A stretch of DNA of 10,084 nucleotides from NCBI GenBank assembly GCA_029067025.1, contig JAIEFH010000227.1, positions 1 through 10,084 on the forward strand, written 5' to 3'. How positions within the stretch are numbered: position 1 is the first letter of the stretch; each line of letters begins with the position of its first letter. Shown piece by piece: positions 1 through 6,651 of this stretch. The notes below the pieces were generated by a model. That model saw only the letters and a program-made list of their open reading frames with translations. It searched no databases and was not told the origin of the DNA. The DNA is from Oscillospiraceae bacterium. Its GTDB lineage: Bacteria; Bacillota; Clostridia; Oscillospirales; Oscillospiraceae. The position numbers and the translations under genes were made by a program.

Positions 1-116
1 CCCACGATACCCCACTGGCCCGTGGGGGCCAGGGAGGCCCCGTATACCAGGATCACCGCCAACGCGCCCAGGATGGCCGGGTATGCCACCTGGATGGCCT
101 TGCTTTTCCTCCTCAT
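1..116 (-). CDS. Membrane protein of unknown family (N-terminal part only)
   Basis: The first 38 residues are visible and the gene runs off the left edge. It opens with a basic stretch (MRRKSKAIQ) followed by a hydrophobic helix at about residues 9-27 (VAYPAILGALAVILVYGAS), so this is an integral membrane protein with a cytoplasmic N-terminus. Such starts occur in small multi-pass proteins such as ECF-transporter S components, but too little is present to assign a family. The ATG at 116-114 lies one base past the stop of the J-domain gene. No good Shine-Dalgarno is visible, so translation is probably coupled to that gene. It looks like the fifth gene of the cdaA operon. Confidence 0.6.
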   Translation of the reverse strand, partial: MRRKSKAIQVAYPAILGALAVILVYGASLAPTGQWGIV

Positions 117-117
117 A

Positions 118-738
118 TCAGCGGCAGCCCCCGCACATACAGTTCATGCACATCAAGGCGGTGCAGCAGTCCATCCCGTCGCACTGGGCGCCCGTCATGT
201 CCGGCTGGTAGCCGTAGCCGCCCCGCTGCATCATGCTGAACGCCTGACGGTACTCCATATTGCCGGGATCCATCTGGACGGCGATCTGGTAGTTCTGCCG
301 TGCCTCGTCCAGCCAGCCCCGGCGGTAGGCGATGGAGCCCATAAGGAAGTACCACTCCCCGTTCCGGGACGCCCCTTGGAGGAGCTGCTCCGCCCCGTCC
401 AGATCCCCCCGGCTGACGGCCTGCCGGGCCTGGGCGTATACGCCGCTCCCACCGCTCTGCCGCTGCTGCTGGTAGGCGGAGCCCGATGAGTAGCCATAGC
501 CGTACCCGCCCTGGGAGGCGCTTCCGCTCCCATAAGCGGAGCTGCCGCCAGACCGGGCCTTGGTAACGGCGTCATAAGCCTGGTTGATCTCCTTCATCTT
601 CTCCTCGGCCAGATCGGCCAGAGGGTTGTTCTGATAGTTGTCCGGGTGATATTTCCGCGCCAGCTCCCGGTACGCCTTTTTGATCTCGTCGTCGCTGGCA
701 TCAGGGCTCACGCCCAGCACCTCGTAGGGATCTCTCAT
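118..738 (-). CDS. J-domain (DnaJ-like) protein with TPR-like repeats and Cys-rich tail
   Basis: Protein of 206 residues. Residues 2-62 form a J domain (DPYEVLGVSPDASDDEIKKAY) with the HPD tripeptide at 31-33 that stimulates Hsp70/DnaK ATPase. Residues 63-98 are a Gly/Ser/Tyr/Gln-rich linker. Residues 100-170 look like one or two TPR helices (AEQLLQGASRNGEWYFLMGSIAYRRGWLDEA). The last 21 residues hold seven cysteines (186, 191, 192, 197, 200, 202, 205). It lacks the zinc-finger and C-terminal substrate domains of true DnaJ, so it is a specialised co-chaperone, presumably cytosolic. The ATG has a strong ribosome binding site (GGGGAGGTGG, 7 nt away). The gene overlaps the upstream DUF5685 gene by 38 nt. 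J-domain assignment is firm; the client is unknown. Confidence 0.88.
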   Translation of the reverse strand: MRDPYEVLGVSPDASDDEIKKAYRELARKYHPDNYQNNPLADLAEEKMKEINQAYDAVTKARSGGSSAYGSGSASQGGYGYGYSSGSAYQQQRQSGGSGVYAQARQAVSRGDLDGAEQLLQGASRNGEWYFLMGSIAYRRGWLDEARQNYQIAVQMDPGNMEYRQAFSMMQRGGYGYQPDMTGAQCDGMDCCTALMCMNCMCGGCR

Positions 739-1606
739 GGGGCTTCCACCTCCCCTTTCTCATTTCTTTCCACCGGTCGTCCAGCACGGCGCTTTGCACC
801 GCGGGCAGGCCAAGGTAGAGTATATTTTCCACAATGGGCGTCCACCGGCCCAGCTCCAGCAGGCTGGCCGCGCTCCCCGCCAGCCGCAGGGAGTGGGTAG
901 CGGTGGCCTCCAGGTATTCCCGGTTTTCCCGGGCCTGTCCCTGGAAACGGGCGTCCAGGGGGTTGTAACGGCCCTTTTTCTTGTCGTCGTCCAGGTCGTC
1001 CCAGGCGTCCATCAGATATACCCACCGGCCCACATGATAGAGAAGCTGCTCCAGCGCCCGCCGCTCCCCTTCTCTGGGGACGGCCTGGGCGGCGCAGGAC
1101 AAAATCTTGGCGAAGGCGTCCGCCGCCCGGTCCAGCTCCGGGGAGCCGGCCTCCTCCAGCGCCCGCAGGCGGACCAGGCCCTCCCGGGTCTGGGCGTCAA
1201 AGTCGGGCTGGGCCTCCGCCGCCCGGCGGTATGAGCGCCGGAACAGCCGCCGCACAAACCGATAGGGCAGGCCGGTGAAAAAGCCGTGGTCGTCCACGTC
1301 ATCGGACAGCTTATGCCAGGTGAGGATGACGCTCTGGTCGGCGGCGGCATCCATTTGACGCCCCGTCAGACAGGCCCGGGGCTTTCGAAATGGATTCACC
1401 GGGCACCGGCGGCAGGCGCACGCTCCCTCCCCTTCGCCCGCCGTGAGCAGAATGGCCAGAAAGGTGAAGTCATATTGCAGCGTCAGCCGGGCCAGCGGGC
1501 CGTGCCGCTTTCCCAGCGCGTGGCACAGGCCGCAGTAGGCGCTCTGGTAGGCGTCCCGCCGCTCCTGATCCAGCCGCTCCAGGGCGGGGCGGACGTAGCC
1601 GAACAT
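701..1606 (-). CDS. DUF5685 family protein
   Basis: Protein of 301 residues, mostly helical with no signal peptide. The opening MFGYVRP and the YCGLC motif (Cys25, Cys28) are typical of DUF5685, whose function is not known. A second Cys cluster follows (63, 65, 68, 79), so a metal site is plausible. Two acidic motifs stand out: SDDVDD at 101-106 and DAWDDLDDD at 200-208 followed by KKKGRYNPL. The spacing and the basic GR after the second motif recall the paired Asp-rich motifs of isoprenoid/phytoene synthases (my inference). The ATG sits one nucleotide beyond the cdaR stop, with a modest AGGA upstream, and the 3' end overlaps the J-domain gene, so it is co-translated within the cdaA operon. 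The family call is from remembered sequence features. Confidence 0.8.
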   Translation of the reverse strand: MFGYVRPALERLDQERRDAYQSAYCGLCHALGKRHGPLARLTLQYDFTFLAILLTAGEGEGACACRRCPVNPFRKPRACLTGRQMDAAADQSVILTWHKLSDDVDDHGFFTGLPYRFVRRLFRRSYRRAAEAQPDFDAQTREGLVRLRALEEAGSPELDRAADAFAKILSCAAQAVPREGERRALEQLLYHVGRWVYLMDAWDDLDDDKKKGRYNPLDARFQGQARENREYLEATATHSLRLAGSAASLLELGRWTPIVENILYLGLPAVQSAVLDDRWKEMRKGRWKPHERSLRGAGREP

Positions 1607-1607
1607 C

Positions 1608-2906
1608 TCAGCCGTCCTGGGCCAGGGAAACCACCACCGTATAGCTGGCGGGGTTTACCACACCCACGTCCCCCTCGGAACCGGCGCTGTTCAGATAGAC
1701 GCTGGCGGACACGGTGTGCTGCCCGGTGGCCGCGTTGATCTCCTGCAGATTGGCCACCGCCCAGATGTTCTCCTCGGTGAGCTCGTCCAGCAAGGCCGCG
1801 GTTCCCCGGATCTTCACCTTGAGCACCTGGGTGATGATGCTGGGCTGCCAGCCCTCGGGGGCACTGGTGGTGCTGATGCGGTCGGCCTTTACCTCAAACT
1901 CCCGGGTCTCCACCCGTTTGCGTATCTTCAGCGTGACCGTCACCTCGGTGACGCCGCTGACATTTTCCAACTCGTCGGTGAGGGGGATGGAGTAGGTTCG
2001 CTCGCCGCCGTTTTCGGCCACGTCGTCCTCCAGGGTGGCCAGGTCGATACTGGCCACGGTGATGGCCCCCAGGTTTACCAGGCCGTCCACCGCCTCCCGG
2101 CTGCCCGCCACCACGATGGAATCGGTGTCCAGCTTGACGCTCACATCGTCCACCCCCAGCCCGCCGCCGGGCGTGACCTTCACCTCAAGGGGGATCTCCG
2201 CCGTGGCCCGGATGGGGAAGGAGGTGTAGATCGTGTCCACGTCACAGCTGATGTCCAGATCTAGTGGGTCGCCGCTGGCGCCGATGAGCTGGAAGGGGAA
2301 GTAATCCCCCACCGACTCCGTCAAATCCTCCCCGGTGACGATGACCTTGGCGTAGGCCACCTGGTTGACCAGCTCCGCCCGGCCGCTGATGGTCAGCGTG
2401 CCCGGGTCAAACCGGAAGTCGTCCTTGTCGCCGGCCAGGTAGCCCTCCGCCGTCGAGCCCTGCCACTCGCCCCGGATCTCAATGCCCTCCCGGCGCAGGG
2501 ATCGGGCCACCTCCACGTTCACCGCGGTGCCGCTGGCGCCGCTGATGTACTCCACATCATTGTCGTTGACGCCGCTGCCGCTGGGCAGGCGGGTGGAATA
2601 GACCACCCGGTGGGTGCCCTCCGCGCTGATGCTGGACACGTTGGCCACCAGCTGAGGCGGATTGTTGTTCAGGGTGGCCAGGATCATGGGCGCGGCCCGC
2701 ACCGTGATGCTGGCGGTGACATTTTCATTGACGATCATCAGTCCCCGATCCTCCAGGATGTCCACCCCCTCGAAGGTAATGGGGATGGTAAAGCGCTGGC
2801 TGTCCTTGTTCTCATCCCGGGAGGTCACCCAGATCCACAGGGACAGGGAGATGATGATGGAGAGAACCATATATAGGATTTTGCTGTCAAGAATCTTCTT
2901 TCCCAT
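1608..2906 (-). CDS. cdaR: CdaR, YbbR-domain regulator of diadenylate cyclase
   Basis: Protein of 432 residues. One N-terminal membrane anchor lies at about 10-28 (ILYMVLSIIISLSLWIWV). The rest is an extracytoplasmic region of repeated beta-rich YbbR domains, about four copies (roughly 35-115, 125-215, 225-325 and 330-430). In Bacilli, CdaR binds CdaA in the membrane and modulates c-di-AMP synthesis. Its position directly after cdaA supports the same role here. The ATG overlaps the last 20 nt of cdaA and has GGGAGA upstream. The usual third gene of the bacillal operon, glmM, is not next; DUF5685 follows after one nucleotide. The start codon is well supported because the preceding frame has no other plausible Met. 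Confidence 0.92.
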   Translation of the reverse strand: MGKKILDSKILYMVLSIIISLSLWIWVTSRDENKDSQRFTIPITFEGVDILEDRGLMIVNENVTASITVRAAPMILATLNNNPPQLVANVSSISAEGTHRVVYSTRLPSGSGVNDNDVEYISGASGTAVNVEVARSLRREGIEIRGEWQGSTAEGYLAGDKDDFRFDPGTLTISGRAELVNQVAYAKVIVTGEDLTESVGDYFPFQLIGASGDPLDLDISCDVDTIYTSFPIRATAEIPLEVKVTPGGGLGVDDVSVKLDTDSIVVAGSREAVDGLVNLGAITVASIDLATLEDDVAENGGERTYSIPLTDELENVSGVTEVTVTLKIRKRVETREFEVKADRISTTSAPEGWQPSIITQVLKVKIRGTAALLDELTEENIWAVANLQEINAATGQHTVSASVYLNSAGSEGDVGVVNPASYTVVVSLAQDG

Positions 2907-3777
2907 TGGAATTATCTCCCTTTTTGCCCTTGAATACGCTGGTAATCCGGGCGGCGGCGGTGGGCTTGCTCCCCTCGTCCGCCGCGGGCATCAGCTCCCG
3001 GCGGAGCAGCTGCTCCAGGGTATCCGGCGACAGGTGTCGCTTGAGCATCCCGTTGATGGCCACCGAGATAGAGCCCGTCTCCTCGGACACAATGGCCACC
3101 ACCGCGTCCGAGTTCTCGCTGATGCCGATGCCGGCCCGGTGGCGCATACCCAGATCCCGGCTCAAATTGACGTTGCCGGACAGGGGCAGCATACAGCCCG
3201 CCCCCACAATGCGCCCGTTGCGCACGATGGCCGCCCCGTCGTGGAGGGGGGCCTTATTCCAAAAGAGATTCTTTAAAAGCTCGGCGGACACCTGGCAGTC
3301 CAGGGTGGTGCCGGTCTTGAGCACGTCGTCCAGCAGGGTGCGCCGCTCGAACACCATCAGCGCCCCCACCTTGTCCCGGGACAGGGAAGCATATGCCTCC
3401 ACCGTCTCCTTGACGGCGGTCTCCAAGTCGTTGCTGTAGCTCTCCGCCACGAACAGCTCCTTGATCTTGCCGCTGCCCATCTGCTCCAAAAAGCGGCGCA
3501 GCTCCGGCTGGAACAGGATGATGAGGGCGATCACGCCCAGCTCCACCGCATTGTTCAGCACCGTGCGGATCACCCGCAGATGGAACAGGTTGGCCAGCGC
3601 CATGGCCACCACGATGAAGGCGATGGCCTTGACCACCTGGCCGGACCGGCTGCGGCGCACAAAGCGGAACAGGTGGTAGATGCCAAAGGCGATGATGGCC
3701 ATATCCAGAATGTCGGTGAGGCCGATGAGTCTAAGGTATTCCGGCGCCAGCCGTATTGTCTGCAAAATCGCGTCCAT
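2887..3777 (-). CDS. cdaA: CdaA, membrane-bound diadenylate cyclase
   Basis: Condenses two ATP into cyclic di-AMP at the inner face of the membrane. The protein has 296 residues: three hydrophobic helices (about 18-38, 48-66 and 72-90), then a DisA_N/DAC domain at about 100-265. The two signature motifs are intact: DGA at 180-182 and RHR at 212-214 (MRHRAGIGISE), which bind ATP and metal. The chosen ATG at 3777 has a good ribosome binding site (GGAAGGAG, 8 nt away). The upstream in-frame ATG at 3822 lies in the palindrome near the transcription start and has no ribosome binding site. It is the first gene of an operon from the promoter at 3846-3874. The tail after residue 265 is Lys/Gly-rich and variable. 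Confidence 0.96.
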   Translation of the reverse strand: MDAILQTIRLAPEYLRLIGLTDILDMAIIAFGIYHLFRFVRRSRSGQVVKAIAFIVVAMALANLFHLRVIRTVLNNAVELGVIALIILFQPELRRFLEQMGSGKIKELFVAESYSNDLETAVKETVEAYASLSRDKVGALMVFERRTLLDDVLKTGTTLDCQVSAELLKNLFWNKAPLHDGAAIVRNGRIVGAGCMLPLSGNVNLSRDLGMRHRAGIGISENSDAVVAIVSEETGSISVAINGMLKRHLSPDTLEQLLRRELMPAADEGSKPTAAARITSVFKGKKGDNSNGKEDS

Positions 3778-3822
3778 ATGCGCCACTCCTTCCCACACCG
3801 AAAAATGCGCGTGACAAACCAT

Positions 3823-3837
3823 TGCCGCACTGCGGCA
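3823..3837. repeat. 15-bp palindrome at the cdaA transcription start
   Basis: TGCCGCA and TGCGGCA flank a single C as perfect 7-bp arms. The element begins about 8 bp downstream of the cdaA -10 box, so it covers the first transcribed bases. A single-base loop is too small for a good RNA hairpin with all pairs, which makes a dimeric repressor operator at least as likely. The repressor is unknown. Confidence 0.5.
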
Positions 3838-3845
3838 TTTTAAGC

Positions 3846-3874
3846 ATTATATCCCATTCGGCCGAGGTTGGCAA
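3846..3874 (-). promoter_or_regulatory. Sigma-A promoter of the cdaA operon
   Basis: On the minus strand, -35 TTGCCA and -10 TATAAT are separated by exactly 17 bp. The -10 is perfect and the -35 matches 5 of 6 bases up to the last position. The start would be near 3838, giving a leader of about 60 nt before the cdaA ATG at 3777. The next gene upstream ends in a terminator at 3923-3956, which is consistent with a separate transcription unit. Confidence 0.85.
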
Positions 3875-3922
3875 GTGAATCGGGGAGAATTCAGAGAAAA
3901 TTCATGGGAAGGCAGCGGCAAA

Positions 3923-3956
3923 GAACAAGGGCGCGGCCTGCGCCGCGCCCTTGTTC
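3923..3956 (-). terminator. Terminator after the desulfurase-like gene
   Basis: A perfect 15-bp GC-rich stem (GAACAAGGGCGCGGC and its complement) closes a 4-nt loop and abuts the stop codon at 3957-3959. In the minus direction it is followed only by TTTGCC, a short U-tract. The plus-strand side has T6 (3960-3965), but no plus-strand gene precedes it. It separates the carD-ispDF-desulfurase block from the cdaA operon. Confidence 0.7.
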
Positions 3957-5084
3957 TCATTTTTTCGCCGCCCCGGCCAGGGCACGGATCACCGCCGCCG
4001 CCCGATCCACCTGATCCGGGCGGTTGAAGGCGGAGAAACTGAACCGGATGGTGCCGGTGTCCTGGGTGCCCGCCGTTTGGTGGGCCAGGGGGGCGCAGTG
4101 CAGGCCCGAGCGCACCGCGATGCCCCGCTTCGCCAGCTCCTCGCCCACCTCCTCGCAGTCCATGCCGTCCAGGACGATGGAGCACAGGCCGCTCTGGTTC
4201 TCGCCGCCCCGGAATACCGTCACCCCAGGGATGCGCGCCAGCCGGTCCATCATGCGGCAGGCAAGCTCCCGCTCGTGGCGGTGGATGCGGGCAATGCCGG
4301 TCCGGCTGACGAACTTCATCCCCGCCAGCAGGCCCGCCGCGCCGCACACGTTGTGGGTGCCCGCCTCCAGCCGGTCGGGCAGGAAGTCGGGCATCTCCTG
4401 GCTGACCGACAGGCTGCCCGTCCCGCCGTAGAGCAGGGGCTGGGCGTCCCCGCCGCACAGCAGCAGGCCGGTGCCCTGGGGGCCGTACAGCCCTTTGTGC
4501 CCCGGCATGGCCACAAACGCCGCCCCCCAGCCCTCCAGATCCACATTCAGCGTGCCGGCGGACTGGGACGCGTCCACGATGAGGGGCACGCCCCGCTCCC
4601 TGCAGAGCTGGGCAATGCGGTCCACCGGCTGGATGAAGCCAAACACGTTGGACACGTGGTTGCACACCACCGCGTCCACATCCGAGGTAACCGCCTGCTC
4701 AAAGGCGGCAAACACCCCGTCGCCGTCAAACAGCGGCCCCGCCGCCACCCTTACCTTCACGCCGGGAATGGCGTGGAGGGGCCGCGTGACGGCGTTGTGC
4801 TCATAGCCGGAGATGACCGCCGTCCCTCCGGGCCTTACCAGAGAGCGGATGGCCATGTTCAGTCCGTGGGTGGCGTTATAGGTGAGCACCACCTGTTCCG
4901 GGTCGCCCACATGAAAGAGCCGGGCCGCCTGCTCCCGCAGCTCGTACATCAGATCCGCCGCCCCCATGCCCGGGGCGTGGCCCCCCCGGCCGGGACTGGC
5001 CAGGTGGGTCATGGCCCAGGCGGATGAGCGGGGCACCTCCTGGGGCTTTTCCAATGTGGTGGCGGCGCTGTCGAAATAGATCAT
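3957..5084 (-). CDS. Class V aminotransferase, cysteine desulfurase family protein
   Basis: PLP-dependent enzyme of 375 residues, soluble, of the cysteine desulfurase/selenocysteine lyase-like branch (resembles TIGR01977). It would take sulfur or selenium from cysteine/selenocysteine and pass it to an acceptor. Visible landmarks are the N-terminal FDSAATT, Asp171 in VDASQSAG, His196-Lys197 in PGHKGLYGPQGTG (the PLP Schiff-base lysine), and Cys330 in VRSGLHCAPLAH, placed as the persulfide-forming cysteine. Length is normal. The ATG overlaps the stop of the DUF3343 gene by 4 nt (ATGA) and has GAGGTG upstream, so the two are translated together. DUF3343 proteins are regarded as possible S/Se carriers, which fits an enzyme-carrier pair. 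Not IscS/SufS: no iscU or suf genes are adjacent. The substrate, S or Se, cannot be decided. Confidence 0.85.
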   Translation of the reverse strand: MIYFDSAATTLEKPQEVPRSSAWAMTHLASPGRGGHAPGMGAADLMYELREQAARLFHVGDPEQVVLTYNATHGLNMAIRSLVRPGGTAVISGYEHNAVTRPLHAIPGVKVRVAAGPLFDGDGVFAAFEQAVTSDVDAVVCNHVSNVFGFIQPVDRIAQLCRERGVPLIVDASQSAGTLNVDLEGWGAAFVAMPGHKGLYGPQGTGLLLCGGDAQPLLYGGTGSLSVSQEMPDFLPDRLEAGTHNVCGAAGLLAGMKFVSRTGIARIHRHERELACRMMDRLARIPGVTVFRGGENQSGLCSIVLDGMDCEEVGEELAKRGIAVRSGLHCAPLAHQTAGTQDTGTIRFSFSAFNRPDQVDRAAAVIRALAGAAKK

Positions 5085-5335
5085 GGCTTCACCTCACTGT
5101 ACTCCCCCTCCGCCGTTTGGAGGAACACCTGCTTGGGGGCCATGCCCTCCCGGCGCAGCACCGTGAGCGCGTCGGTCAGCCGCCGCTCCGGAATGCGCAC
5201 GCAGTAGCCGCAGCCCTCCTTGGAAATGAGCTTGGGCGAGCGCTGGACAGAGCCGGAGATGCCCACCCGCTCCAGCACCTGGGCAGTGCGCTGGGCATAG
5301 GTGAGCGAGCGGCAGATAATGAGATAATAGACCAT
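5081..5335 (-). CDS. DUF3343 protein, putative S/Se carrier
   Basis: Small protein of 84 residues starting MVYYLIICRS. It matches DUF3343 (putative Se/S carrier-like). Cys42 and Cys45 form a GCGYC motif and Cys8 lies in the first strand; the CxxC could hold a persulfide or selenopersulfide. The family often neighbours class V desulfurases and selenium genes. Here it overlaps such a desulfurase by 4 nt. The start at 5335 is chosen because homologues begin at MVYY-like sequence. An in-frame upstream ATG at 5398 lies inside the hairpin region and is less likely. The ribosome binding site is ambiguous: AAAGGA 11 nt upstream or GGTGG closer. No selD or yedF is in view. Confidence 0.78.
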   Translation of the reverse strand: MVYYLIICRSLTYAQRTAQVLERVGISGSVQRSPKLISKEGCGYCVRIPERRLTDALTVLRREGMAPKQVFLQTAEGEYSEVKP

Positions 5336-5361
5336 GGGCCCACCATTCCTTTCCCCTGTTT

Positions 5362-5420
5362 CTTGAGGAACGACAAGCGCTCCTCTCAAGGACAGCATAT
5401 GCCCGGAAAGGAGCGCTTGT
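5362..5420 (-). promoter_or_regulatory. Leader hairpin, possibly pseudoknotted, between ispF and DUF3343
   Basis: Perfect 12-bp arms ACAAGCGCTCCT (5373-5384) and AGGAGCGCTTGT (5409-5420) enclose a 24-nt loop. Loop bases 5385-5390 (CTCAAG) are complementary to 5362-5367 (CTTGAG) outside the stem, which allows a pseudoknot on paper. The minus-strand 3' side has no U-tract (CGTTCC), so it is not a standard terminator. It begins 10 nt past the ispF stop and ends about 27 nt before the DUF3343 start. It may protect or process the mRNA, or regulate the downstream pair. Confidence 0.5.
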
Positions 5421-5430
5421 GAAAGCCTAT

Positions 5431-5904
5431 TTACTTTTCTTCGATCAGCGCCACGGCGTGGGCAGCCATGCCCTCCCCCGTTCCAGTAAAGCCCAGGCCC
5501 TCCTCGGTGGTGGCCTTCACGCTGATCCGCCCGGGATCCACCCCCATGGCGGCGGCTATTTTTTCCCTCATCAACGGGATGTGGGGGGCCAGGCGGGGCC
5601 GCTGGGCCAGCACGGTGGCATCCACGTTGCCCACCGTATAGCCGTTCTCATCCAGCACTTCCGCCACCCGTCTCAGCAGGGCCAGACTGTCCGCCCCCTC
5701 ATAGGCGGGGTCGTTGTCCGGGAAGAGCTTTCCGATGTCTCCCAGCGCCGCCGCCCCCAGCAGGGCGTCCATAATGGCGTGGGTCAGCACGTCCGCGTCG
5801 GAGTGGCCCAGCAGCCCCTTTTCAAAGGGGATGTCCACTCCGCCCAGAATCAGCTTACGCCCTTCTACCAGGCGGTGTACGTCGTAACCGTGCCCGATCC
5901 TCAT
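5431..5904 (-). CDS. ispF: 2-C-methyl-D-erythritol 2,4-cyclodiphosphate synthase
   Basis: Fifth enzyme of the MEP isoprenoid pathway: cyclises CDP-ME 2-phosphate to MEcPP with release of CMP. Cytosolic trimer. The length, 157 residues, is standard. Zinc ligands Asp8, His10 (GYDVH) and His42 are present, as are LLGHSDADV (30s), DIGKLFPD at 56-63 and the KATTEEGLGFTG motif at 130-141 (Thr132, Thr133, Glu135). The ATG overlaps the end of ispD by 4 nt, giving translational coupling of consecutive pathway steps. A leader-type hairpin follows the stop. Confidence 0.97.
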   Translation of the reverse strand: MRIGHGYDVHRLVEGRKLILGGVDIPFEKGLLGHSDADVLTHAIMDALLGAAALGDIGKLFPDNDPAYEGADSLALLRRVAEVLDENGYTVGNVDATVLAQRPRLAPHIPLMREKIAAAMGVDPGRISVKATTEEGLGFTGTGEGMAAHAVALIEEK

Positions 5905-6620
5905 AGGGAAGCCGCCTCCTCCACAAGCGCCTCGCCGATGAGCAGATCGGTGGGGGTGGTGAGCTTGATGTTCCGCTCGTCTCCGGCAGTGAGCACCACC
6001 TTCATCCCCATCCGCTCCACAGCGGCGCAGTCGTCGGTGAGCTGTGCGCCGTCGTCCAGCGCCTTTTGCAGCGCCGCCCGGATCAGGTCGCCGTCAAACA
6101 CCTGGGGCGTCTGGATGGCATACAGGTTCTCCCGCTTCAGCGTCCGCTCCACAATGCCGCCGTTGGCCTCCTTCACCGTATCCTTCACCGGCACGGCGGG
6201 AGCCGCCGCGCCGTTTACCGCTGCCTGCGCGATGGCGTCCTCGATGACCCGGACGGTAACAAAGGGCCTGGCCCCGTCGTGGATGGCAATGAGCTTGGCC
6301 TTTCTGTCGCACTCCAGCGTGCCCATCCGGGCAGACTGGGTACGGTTCTCCCCGCCCCGGATCACCTTCGTCACCTTGCTCAGCCCGAACTCCTGGCACA
6401 GCCGGGCCACATCCGGCACCAGATCCTCCCGGGTGACCACCACCACCTCTGTGATACCGGGGGCCTGCTGGAACACCTCCAGACAGCGCACAATCACCGG
6501 CACGCCGCCCACCTCGGCCAGAACTTTGTCAAAGCCCATCCGGGTGGACGCGCCCGCCGCCACCACCACCGCCGAGCAGGCGGGGCCGGCCTCTTTTTTC
6601 CGTCTGCGGAAAAACCCCAT
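5901..6620 (-). CDS. ispD: 2-C-methyl-D-erythritol 4-phosphate cytidylyltransferase
   Basis: Third MEP-pathway enzyme: couples CTP and MEP to CDP-ME. The protein has 239 residues. Motifs in order are VVVAAGASTRMGFDK (Arg27, Lys32, CTP binding), ENRTQSA (91-97), AIHDGARPF (112-120), VKDT (145-148), QTPQVF (170-175), TDD (195-197) and GDERNIKLTTPTDL (213-226, Lys219). A short basic extension, FFRRRKKE, precedes the domain. The ATG at 6620 is chosen because it has AAAGGAGG 9 nt upstream; an in-frame TTG at 6644 would put that ribosome binding site inside the gene. The ribosome binding site can pair with the carD terminator just upstream (see 6631-6651). No separate promoter is evident, so it probably depends on read-through from carD or a promoter inside carD. 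Confidence 0.96.
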   Translation of the reverse strand: MGFFRRRKKEAGPACSAVVVAAGASTRMGFDKVLAEVGGVPVIVRCLEVFQQAPGITEVVVVTREDLVPDVARLCQEFGLSKVTKVIRGGENRTQSARMGTLECDRKAKLIAIHDGARPFVTVRVIEDAIAQAAVNGAAAPAVPVKDTVKEANGGIVERTLKRENLYAIQTPQVFDGDLIRAALQKALDDGAQLTDDCAAVERMGMKVVLTAGDERNIKLTTPTDLLIGEALVEEAASL

Positions 6621-6630
6621 GTCGTATATC

Positions 6631-6651
6631 CTCCTTTTGCGCAAAAAGGAG
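6631..6651 (-). promoter_or_regulatory. Hairpin sequestering the ispD ribosome binding site
   Basis: In the minus-strand RNA, CTCCUUUU pairs perfectly with AAAAGGAG across a 5-nt loop. The second arm is the ispD Shine-Dalgarno. The first arm is the 3' arm and U-tract of the carD terminator, so the two structures exclude each other. Confidence 0.5.

Noticed and set aside
3923..3965. Plus-strand terminator (stem followed by T6 at 3960-3965)
   Set aside because: No plus-strand gene or promoter precedes it. The T6 lies within the Lys codons at the end of the minus-strand desulfurase gene.
3847..4665. 272-codon minus-strand frame overlapping the desulfurase gene
   Set aside because: It is in another frame of a well-recognised enzyme, the product is Gly/Arg/Pro-rich without domains, and it runs through the terminator and the cdaA promoter.
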